Of a stretch of DNA of 11,606 nucleotides, positions 1 to 4,740 are shown piece by piece. The number at the start of each line of letters is the position of its first letter. The stretch's first letter is position 1. This DNA is from Candidatus Hodarchaeota archaeon (lineage in GTDB: Archaea; Asgardarchaeota; Heimdallarchaeia; Hodarchaeales; Hodarchaeaceae). Where the stretch lies: contig JAEOTU010000279.1 in assembly GCA_016839665.1 (NCBI GenBank), positions 1-11,606 of the forward strand. The letters run 5' to 3'. Under the pieces are notes generated by a model. That model did no database searches. It saw nothing but the letters and a program-made list of their open reading frames with translations, and was not told the DNA's origin. The position numbers and the translations under genes are program-made.

Positions 1-685
1 CAATTCGCACAAATAATCCAAGCGAGATACTAAACAGTCCACTATAGAACTGAAGTACGCCTGAGGCTATGAGGTCACCAAAGACGGAAGCTCCGACATT
101 TACTCCATCAATGATGTGCGAGGGCATAATGAAAGGTTGCGCAATCATCACTATCCCGAAACCAAATAACACAAAAGCAAAACTTGAAACTTGTGATCCA
201 ACGCTTTCACCAGAAGAAGCACTTTCTTCTTCTATAAAATCATTGATTCCTTGTTTATACGCAGGTATTAATAATACAATTAATATTGCCAAGTTAAGCA
301 ATGCTGCAACCCAAGAAGGGGTGAACATTATTCCAGTGCGGGGTGTTGAAAAAAAGCCAATGGTCATAATCACTGCAGGAATACCTCTACTTAAACATCC
401 CACAATACTGGTAATAATAGCTGCAGGATAGAACCATGTTTTTCTAGTTCTCAATGTCCAGAAAAGAACTCCCCAGGCTAATCCTGCTAACCAAGTTGCA
501 AAATAAGTGATTTGCCAGACCAGTTGAAAGTCCTTGACAATTGCGAAAGCACCCGTCCCAGTACGTGGATTAACTATCCACCATGTGGAATCGAATGTAA
601 CACACGTAGAGCCAATTGCACTAACAATTCCGATAGCTGCTGCTGCACCTGTTAAAACATATAGATATTTTATTAGTCTTCTCAA
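1..685 (-). CDS. Multi-pass membrane protein of unknown function, C-terminus cut off by window edge
   Basis: Reading the minus strand from a TTG at 685-683 gives 228 codons without a stop up to the left edge, so the C-terminus is missing. An in-frame stop lies nine codons upstream and no ATG lies between, so TTG is the best start; an AGAAGG about 8 nt upstream can serve as ribosome-binding site. About six hydrophobic segments are visible, roughly residues 7-26, 55-78, 84-111, 122-142, 168-185 and 198-225. Between the fourth and fifth is an acidic/serine loop (about 150-165). Recognisable strings are TWWIVNP (34-40), FTPSW (121-125) and AQPFIMPSH (182-190). No cofactor-binding motif is evident and I do not recognise the family. 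It is transcribed divergently from the cytochrome region. A copy of the 45-nt element shared with the cytochrome leader lies 136 nt upstream, which suggests co-regulation. The plus-strand frame over 69-431 is a shadow of this gene. Confidence 0.75.
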   Translation of the reverse strand, partial: MRRLIKYLYVLTGAAAAIGIVSAIGSTCVTFDSTWWIVNPRTGTGAFAIVKDFQLVWQITYFATWLAGLAWGVLFWTLRTRKTWFYPAAIITSIVGCLSRGIPAVIMTIGFFSTPRTGIMFTPSWVAALLNLAILIVLLIPAYKQGINDFIEEESASSGESVGSQVSSFAFVLFGFGIVMIAQPFIMPSHIIDGVNVGASVFGDLIASGVLQFYSGLFSISLGLFVRI

Positions 686-769
686 ATTCCATGCCTTCTT
701 TTTTAAATTTTAGATTTCGCTAATTAATTTTTCAGAGTGTAAACTTACTCGAAATTTCTATTTGATCAT

Positions 770-792
770 TTGAGTGTTCATTGAACATTCAA
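770..792. promoter_or_regulatory. Imperfect palindrome upstream of the divergent membrane-protein gene
   Basis: Eleven-base arms TTGAGTGTTCA and TGAACATTCAA flank a central T at 781 and differ from perfect symmetry at one position. It lies 84 nt upstream of the minus-strand start and begins 30 nt beyond the 45-nt element at 822-866. If that element is the promoter, this dyad would sit near the transcription start. It could be an operator or a short hairpin at the 5' end of the mRNA; the sequence does not decide which. Confidence 0.4.
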
Positions 793-821
793 GACTTGCT
801 TCATTACAATTTTGAAAATAT

Positions 822-866
822 GAGCATTTCCTAAGATTTGAATAATTTAGTAAACATAAAGTAACC
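822..866 (-). promoter_or_regulatory. 45-nt repeated upstream element, copy C (minus orientation)
   Basis: Read on the minus strand from 866 to 822 it is GGTTACTTT, six variable bases, ACTAAATTATT, one base, then AAATCTTAGGAAATGCTC. It aligns without gaps to the copies at 1064-1108 and 2597-2641. Directly downstream is a TATTTTC stretch (820-814) in the place where the other copies have TATTTTTT or TATCTTT, which may be a TATA-like box. The 3' edge is 136 nt from the TTG start of the minus-strand membrane-protein gene, close to the 143 nt seen for the cytochrome copy. Confidence 0.6.
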
Positions 867-1063
867 CGATAACTAGAAATTAAGACTTAAAGTTCCGATT
901 ATTAAAAATAATTTTTCCAAGTGTTTTTCAAACAGCTTAATTTTCTTTAGTTTGTCTAATTAACTGAATTTTTCTTGGAATTCTTTCATCTTTCTATGAG
1001 TTATTCACAGTTATTTGAACTACGAAGTTTGTATTATTTACTCCATTGTCCCATATGTAATAT

Positions 1064-1108
1064 GGTTACTTTCTTCCCACTTGATTATTAAAACCTTAGA
1101 AAATACTC
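1064..1108 (+). promoter_or_regulatory. 45-nt repeated upstream element, copy A
   Basis: GGTTACTTT, six variable bases, ACTTGATTATT, one base, then AAACCTTAGAAAATACTC, followed by TATTTTTTAAAG (1109-1120). It matches the copy at 2597-2641 at almost every non-spacer position. It lies 62 nt before the ATG of a 31-codon frame and 303 nt before the surface-protein gene at 1412. It may drive a short separate transcript that ends at the inverted repeat 1290-1315, or it may be the surviving front end of a duplicated cytochrome gene. Confidence 0.6.
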
Positions 1109-1170
1109 TATTTTTTAAAGTCGATTAATATCTAAATAGTTAAATTCAATTCCTAAATCGGAATCCCAAA

Positions 1171-1266
1171 ATGAAGGGTAAAACATACAGCGTTATATTG
1201 ATGAATAATCAAGAAGAAACTCAAAAAGACAGAATAATCGGAATGATTGAGATACCTGATACCTGA
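1171..1266 (+). pseudogene. 31-codon frame with a cytochrome-like start; possible remnant of a duplicated gene
   Basis: An ATG at 1171 opens a 31-residue frame ending in TGA. In frame at 1201 is a second ATG beginning MNNQEET. This resembles the MNEQEET start of the multiheme cytochrome at 2785: about 18 of the first 21 bases agree. Similarity then stops after roughly seven codons and no CxxCH follows. Together with the 45-nt element upstream, this suggests a duplicated promoter plus 5' end of a cytochrome gene whose body was lost. A real small peptide is also possible. No convincing ribosome-binding site precedes either ATG, and the predicted peptide is hydrophilic with no membrane segment. 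Confidence 0.3.
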
Positions 1267-1289
1267 TTGGTTCTCAATCCTAATCCCTG

Positions 1290-1315
1290 AAAAGTTTATC
1301 TTGAGATAAACTTTT
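1290..1315. repeat. Perfect 11-bp inverted repeat with TTGA loop
   Basis: AAAAGTTTATC at 1290-1300 and GATAAACTTTT at 1305-1315 are exact reverse complements around a four-base loop. It ends 3 nt before a TATA-like TTTATATT and about 96 nt before the start of the surface-protein gene. Two readings are possible: an operator abutting the promoter of that gene, or a terminator for a short transcript started at copy A, since T-rich sequence follows the hairpin. Confidence 0.5.
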
Positions 1316-1318
1316 ACG

Positions 1319-1326
1319 TTTATATT
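1319..1326 (+). promoter_or_regulatory. Candidate TATA box for the Ig-like surface protein
   Basis: TTTATATT fits the archaeal TATA consensus. It would place transcription start near 1345-1352 and leave a leader of about 65 nt before the TTG start at 1412. The upstream edge is occupied by the inverted repeat at 1290-1315. The call rests on motif and spacing only. Confidence 0.35.
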
Positions 1327-1411
1327 TTATTCTGGATAGCAAAATATAGTGTATTTATTCATGAAAGAAAAAAAGGCACTTTCTTTTTACTAAATATGAG
1401 GAGACAAGAAT

Positions 1412-2395
1412 TTGGACCGAAAACTAATTCGAACAATACTTTTATTTACCATGATTACTTTTTCTGCTTTTATCGGTGGAATATTTGCTACAAAAATAAC
1501 CGTAACTTTTTTTCAACCAAATGATGCAATTATTTCAAATTTTGATAATAATGAGATGAATGATGCCGTTGATACTAATTATTCAAGACGTGAAATTAAT
1601 CAATTGGAATGTTGTGGTCATTCTGACGTTACTCCTCCTGAAATAGAACTTAACTCACCAGCTAATAATTCGCATATTCTTGGAGGTGCAACTATCAACC
1701 TACTTATTAATGATGATAACTTTATGTTTAAGATGGGGAATATTTTTTACAACTGGGGTGTTAATGACCATTACAATAAATCCCCTATTATTTTGGAGCC
1801 AGAAGTGATAGGTGATTACGATTTTGTTCTACCAACTGATTATAAGGATTATGTTGTAGCTTCATTAGGTGAGCCTTGTATAATAATGAATGTTTATGCA
1901 AGAGACTTTTCAGGACATTGGGCCTCAGCTAAATTCAGATTTACAGTTCCACCTCCCCCTCCTTTTATAACGCTCAATTTCCCTACTAATAATTCTGTCA
2001 TGCTTGGAAATATAACTATCGACGTGAATATTACTGATAAATTTAGCGATATTACTCAAGTCCTTTATCGGTGGGATATAGACCAAAGCAATACAACTTT
2101 TGATCCTCCTTATGATGTTCTTCTACCAGAAGTAGTGGGAGCATATTTCCTGTATGTTTATGCAGAAAATGATGTTGGAGAATGGGCTTCAGCTCTTTTC
2201 AAGTTATCAGTCACCGACGACCCAAGCGCCGTAACAATGCCACCACTGCCAACAACAACTATACCAACCACTACAACCACATCAACTACTACTACCCCTG
2301 TCACTTCAGGATTTGAATGGGCTGTTATTTTGCTTGGATTCAGTATTTTAAGCATTGTTATCGTTCTTTTCCGCAAGAAAAAACGTAAGGCTTAA
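1412..2395 (+). CDS. Membrane-anchored surface protein with two Ig-like repeats and a Thr-rich stalk
   Basis: This 327-residue protein starts at TTG, with GAGGAG at 1398-1403, 8 nt upstream; no ATG is in a better place. A hydrophobic segment at residues 5-34 is a signal or signal-anchor. Two related beta-rich repeats follow. Each opens with a proline-led strand and SPANNS (82-87) or FPTNNS (190-195), and each closes with GHWASAKFRFTV (168-179) or GEWASALFKLSV (256-267). They look like bacterial/archaeal Ig-like domains, linked by a run of five prolines (180-184). A Pro/Thr stalk (about 273-299) leads to a membrane helix (about 302-320) and the basic tail RKKKRKA. Several NxS/T sequons suit an extracellular N-glycosylated domain. 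Cys67-Cys68 and Cys156 are the only cysteines in the ectodomain. No catalytic motif is visible; a structural or adhesive role at the cell surface is an inference. The gene is not obviously co-transcribed with the cytochrome, which has its own leader. Confidence 0.8.
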   Translation: MDRKLIRTILLFTMITFSAFIGGIFATKITVTFFQPNDAIISNFDNNEMNDAVDTNYSRREINQLECCGHSDVTPPEIELNSPANNSHILGGATINLLINDDNFMFKMGNIFYNWGVNDHYNKSPIILEPEVIGDYDFVLPTDYKDYVVASLGEPCIIMNVYARDFSGHWASAKFRFTVPPPPPFITLNFPTNNSVMLGNITIDVNITDKFSDITQVLYRWDIDQSNTTFDPPYDVLLPEVVGAYFLYVYAENDVGEWASALFKLSVTDDPSAVTMPPLPTTTIPTTTTTSTTTTPVTSGFEWAVILLGFSILSIVIVLFRKKKRKA

Positions 2396-2400
2396 ATGTA

Positions 2401-2526
2401 GGAGATAGATCAAGCGTCGACTTTGGTGGGCCAGACTTCGAGGTGGAAATAGTTATTCTTGCTCTGTCAAGTTTGATTCTCATCACTAGTCTCATCAAAC
2501 GTAAGCGTGGCAATAGGAATCACTAG
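2401..2526 (+). pseudogene. Start-less remnant of a C-terminal membrane anchor
   Basis: In the frame ending at TAG 2524-2526, 41 codons encode a short polar stretch containing FGGPDFEVE. A hydrophobic segment VILALSSLILITSL and the basic tail IKRKRGNRNH follow. This is the usual layout of an archaeal surface-protein C-terminal anchor. The frame is closed upstream by a TAA at 2386-2388, has no ATG or TTG at its head, and begins only a few bases after the stop of the preceding surface protein. Base composition at the 5' end (GTCGAC, GGTGGGCC) is richer in G+C than its surroundings. The simplest reading is the tail of a lost or rearranged surface-protein gene. An internal GTG could in theory start a 28-residue peptide, but no good ribosome-binding site supports it. 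Confidence 0.5.
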
Positions 2527-2551
2527 AGAACCAAAATTCTTCAATCTTGTC

Positions 2552-2557
2552 TTTTTT
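2552..2557 (+). terminator. T-tract, possible transcription stop after the surface-protein gene
   Basis: A run of six T on the coding strand, within CTTGTCTTTTTTAGG, lies about 160 nt beyond the stop at 2395. Archaeal RNA polymerase can terminate at U-runs without a hairpin. No strong stem precedes it, so the call is weak. Confidence 0.25.
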
Positions 2558-2596
2558 AGGTCACCAAAAAACCCGCGTTTTATAATCATGTAAGTA

Positions 2597-2641
2597 GGTT
2601 ACTTTCAACACACTTGATTATTGAAACCTTAGAAAATGTTC
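2597..2641 (+). promoter_or_regulatory. 45-nt repeated upstream element, copy B, before the cytochrome
   Basis: GGTTACTTT, six variable bases, ACTTGATTATT, one base, then AAACCTTAGAAAATGTTC, followed by TATCTTT (2643-2649). It has the same length and spacing as the other two copies. The 3' edge is 143 nt from the cytochrome ATG. If TATCTTT acts as the TATA-like box, transcription would start near 2670, just where the first leader hairpin begins. A TTTTATAAT at 2578-2586 is an alternative upstream box. Confidence 0.6.
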
Positions 2642-2671
2642 TTATCTTTGGAGACGGCTTTAAACCTCTCG

Positions 2672-2744
2672 TATTACGTAGTTCGTAATATCGTGTTCAT
2701 CGGTTTACTGACCGATGATATAGCAGTTAATGAATCGTTACTGC
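2672..2744 (+). promoter_or_regulatory. Three consecutive hairpins in the cytochrome leader
   Basis: Three inverted repeats follow one another before the cytochrome ATG. First: TATTACG and CGTAATA (2672-2690, loop TAGTT). Second: TCATCGGT and ACCGATGA (2697-2718, loop TTACTG), a perfect 8-bp stem. Third: GCAGTTAA and TTACTGC (2723-2744, one bulged T, 7-nt loop). They end 40 nt before the start codon. They could form a structured 5' untranslated region controlling stability or translation, or the first could be a protein-binding operator. I do not recognise a known riboswitch class. Confidence 0.5.
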
Positions 2745-2784
2745 AAAATAATGCCAAAACAAAGGAAATTTCCGGTGTTTATTA

Positions 2785-4470
2785 ATGAATGAACAAGAAG
2801 AAACATTAGTTCGTCAGAGCAAATGGAGCGGCCGTAGAGTTGTATTGCTCTATTGGTTTGCCTTAGTCTTCCTCGGGACAGCTGCTGCTGCAGGTCTAGG
2901 TGCAACAATCTTAGATCCTAAATATAAATTTGAAGCAGTTGAAGCTGATCCTAACCATGATGGTATTGAAGATCCTTGGCACCCTGAAGACTGTGCAGGC
3001 GCCCTTTGTCATGACGATAAAATTGCTAGTTGGAACGAAACTTGGCATGCTAAATTTGTCCAACCGTATGATCCAAGTGATCCTGCTCTCAATGGTAGTA
3101 AAGTGTCCTACAATTCAACACATTATTGGCGAACTCCAAACGACCCAGCCAACAAATCAGACCTAACAAATACGTCAAATCTTGAGATTTGGACATATAA
3201 CCAGCTTTTCAATGCTTCAGGGCAACAATGTTGTATGACTACAAGATGGTATAACGTCACTTTAATAAACGAGACTACTGGGGCTGTCATATGGCGAAGC
3301 ACCGACACAAAATATGAAAATTACACCAACAATATCTGGGATATGGGTGTTACTTGTGCAGCATGTCACTCTGCACCAGGAGTAAAAAGTCTCAGTTATA
3401 CATCCTGTGGTGGTGGTCACTTCCCACCTTGTCACACACCTGGTGGTGGACAATGGTCTGCTTATGTAGCAAGTGAACACTATAATTCTCTCGACGATTT
3501 ACTTGCTAGTGGTGGAATAAATTCACTGACTGGTACGACGCATTACCACTATGTTGGACAGAGTACTTACATGAATGTCGCAGATATGAATGCCAGTGAT
3601 TATTACACTATCACATGTGTCACCTGCCACGATCCACACGATGGTTCTATTAACGCCGCTGGTAGTGATAATGATTTTAGTCCATGGACGAATCCTTATA
3701 CCAATCAGTCGTTTGGAAACGGTGGTAGTCAACTACGATTTGCTACTACCAACGATCTTTGTGGACAATGCCACGATGTCAGCCTTAATACTACGGGTAA
3801 ATACTTCCTCGACCCAAGTAACCATACAAAATTGGAATGTACCGATTGTCATGGTTATTCGTGGGAACCAGCACACACGACGTTTGGCCGATCTGGACCG
3901 ACTTTTGTTCCAGCAGGCTTTACAGAGCTTTCGCACACTTGGGTAGCCCCTGATGATGCTGATGATTGCGCTCTATGCCATGGAAATAACAATGCTACTG
4001 TCTGGGCCACCATGCAAGCATATCTCCTAAATTTCGGTAATACAACTACTGCGATGGCAACATACAATACCAAATTAGCAGCCGCTGAAGCCAAGTATGC
4101 AGAAGCGAATGCCACAGCTGGTGTTGATATGTACAAACTCGGCAATGCATACGCTTTGATTCAGGAAGCGAAAGCCTTAGCCGCAGGAAACAAAGCTACG
4201 TTCCACAACCCCGAATTAGGTGTAGCAATGCAACTGGAACAGCTAGCCCTAGCAGCATCCAAGCTAGATGATGCTCTTGATGACGCAACAGATGCTATCC
4301 CTCCACCTCCAACAACTACCGAAGCGCCAACAACTACTGAAGAGCCAACAACTACAACCACAACCACAACCACAACCACAACCACAACTGCAGCTACAAC
4401 TTCCGCAATTGGGATTCTAGCTGTAATGGGTCTTTTAGGTGTTGCTGTTTTCCTCAGGAAAAGACGCTAA
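2785..4470 (+). CDS. Surface-anchored multiheme c-type cytochrome (5 CxxCH plus CX4CH and CX7CH candidates)
   Basis: This 561-residue protein begins with a cytoplasmic N-terminus and a hydrophobic signal-anchor at about residues 19-42. Five canonical haem sites are CAACH (191-195), CVTCH (278-282), CGQCH (326-330), CTDCH (352-356) and CALCH (395-399). Two wider candidates are CAGALCH (70-76, CX4CH) and Cys208 to Cys216-His217 (CX7CH). Many further histidines can act as distal ligands. After the last haem site comes an Ala-rich helical region (about 404-505) containing FHNPEL (473-478), reminiscent of the C-terminal helices of the NrfA/c552 cytochrome superfamily. The CxxCK active-site motif of NrfA is absent, so nitrite reduction is not supported. 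A Pro/Thr stalk (506-539), a membrane helix (about 541-557) and RKRR close the protein. Around fifteen NxS/T sequons suit an extracellular location. Likely role: electron transfer at the cell surface, matured by the ccm genes downstream; partner and substrate are unknown. The next gene is separated by a strong terminator. Confidence 0.88.
   Translation: MNEQEETLVRQSKWSGRRVVLLYWFALVFLGTAAAAGLGATILDPKYKFEAVEADPNHDGIEDPWHPEDCAGALCHDDKIASWNETWHAKFVQPYDPSDPALNGSKVSYNSTHYWRTPNDPANKSDLTNTSNLEIWTYNQLFNASGQQCCMTTRWYNVTLINETTGAVIWRSTDTKYENYTNNIWDMGVTCAACHSAPGVKSLSYTSCGGGHFPPCHTPGGGQWSAYVASEHYNSLDDLLASGGINSLTGTTHYHYVGQSTYMNVADMNASDYYTITCVTCHDPHDGSINAAGSDNDFSPWTNPYTNQSFGNGGSQLRFATTNDLCGQCHDVSLNTTGKYFLDPSNHTKLECTDCHGYSWEPAHTTFGRSGPTFVPAGFTELSHTWVAPDDADDCALCHGNNNATVWATMQAYLLNFGNTTTAMATYNTKLAAAEAKYAEANATAGVDMYKLGNAYALIQEAKALAAGNKATFHNPELGVAMQLEQLALAASKLDDALDDATDAIPPPPTTTEAPTTTEEPTTTTTTTTTTTTTTAATTSAIGILAVMGLLGVAVFLRKRR
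4354..4389 (+). repeat. ACAACC hexamer tandem repeat encoding the Thr stalk
   Basis: Five ACAACC units plus ACAACT encode most of a run of 14 threonines in the cytochrome stalk. The unit is two codons long, so slippage would lengthen or shorten the stalk by two residues without a frameshift. Imperfect CCAACAACT-type units precede it from about 4327. Confidence 0.8.
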
Positions 4471-4494
4471 GTAAGCAATCCAATACTTTAAGCA

Positions 4495-4531
4495 AGAACA
4501 GCAAATAACTGCTGTTCTATTGCCTTTTTTT
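4495..4531 (+). terminator. Hairpin plus T-tract terminator after the cytochrome
   Basis: AGAACAGCA (4495-4503) and TGCTGTTCT (4510-4518) form a perfect 9-bp stem around AATAAC. A run of seven T follows at 4525-4531. It lies 24 nt beyond the cytochrome stop codon and resembles an intrinsic terminator. In archaea the T-tract alone may suffice, and the hairpin may also protect the 3' end. It separates the cytochrome transcript from the gene at 4741. Confidence 0.7.
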
Positions 4532-4594
4532 CCACAAGGTCGGGAGTTGAGGTCAGGTTGGATCATATTATGTTTTGATTGATCAAACTATAAT

Positions 4595-4630
4595 TAAGCA
4601 TCTTGGTCAGTTTCACTGAAAAAATGCTTA
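4595..4630. repeat. Nested inverted repeat in the gap before the barrel protein
   Basis: An outer 7-bp stem, TAAGCAT (4595-4601) with ATGCTTA (4624-4630), encloses an inner 5-bp stem, TCAGT (4607-4611) with ACTGA (4615-4619) and loop TTC. The strands between the stems are CTTGG and AAAA. It lies 110 nt upstream of the ATG at 4741, probably ahead of the promoter, so an operator or a small structured RNA are both possible. Confidence 0.4.
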
Positions 4631-4663
4631 TTGATTTCTCCCCCTCTACCCAAAAGAATTGCA

Positions 4664-4676
4664 TTAAATAAATAAA
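4664..4676 (+). promoter_or_regulatory. Candidate TATA box for the gene at 4741 and perhaps the ccm operon
   Basis: TTAAATAAATAAA is the best TATA-like stretch in the gap after the cytochrome terminator. It would give a start near 4690-4700 and a leader of about 45 nt. With only a 19-nt gap between 6945 and ccmF, transcription could continue into the maturation genes. Motif evidence only. Confidence 0.3.
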
Positions 4677-4740
4677 CTCAAGAATTTTGCACCCCTTCAC
4701 CAGATAATTCACAAAAAAAATTAACGAGATGGAATAATTT

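Noticed and set aside
69..431. Plus-strand 120-codon frame
   Set aside because: It lies opposite the minus-strand reading frame, which gives a continuous, clearly membrane-type protein over the same bases; the plus frame has no recognisable features.
690..1411. tRNA, CRISPR array or insertion-sequence ends in the long gap
   Set aside because: No cloverleaf, no regularly spaced identical repeats and no transposase frame or matching terminal repeats were seen; the repeats present are the two 45-nt elements and simple dyads.
1611..1625. Cys-Cys-Gly-His in the Ig-like surface protein as a haem site
   Set aside because: It does not fit CxxCH or any wider haem pattern, because no further Cys-His pair is present in the protein.
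2158..2376. Minus-strand frame rich in valine
   Set aside because: It is the antisense of the threonine-coding stalk and membrane anchor of the surface protein; ACA/ACC codons read backwards as valine-rich codons. The same applies to 4161-4385.
2552..2570. TTTTTTAGGTCACCAAAAAA near-palindrome
   Set aside because: The centre leaves no room for an RNA loop and one pair is mismatched; the T-run alone is the more likely signal.
2785..2860. Possible Tat signal at the cytochrome N-terminus (SGRRVVLL)
   Set aside because: The pair of arginines is not in an SRRxFLK-type context and no cleavage site follows; c-type cytochromes are exported unfolded, so a plain signal-anchor fits better.
2785..4470. 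Ammonia-forming nitrite reductase (NrfA)
   Set aside because: The C-terminal helices and FHNPEL resemble that superfamily, but the CxxCK catalytic haem motif is absent and the haem number differs.
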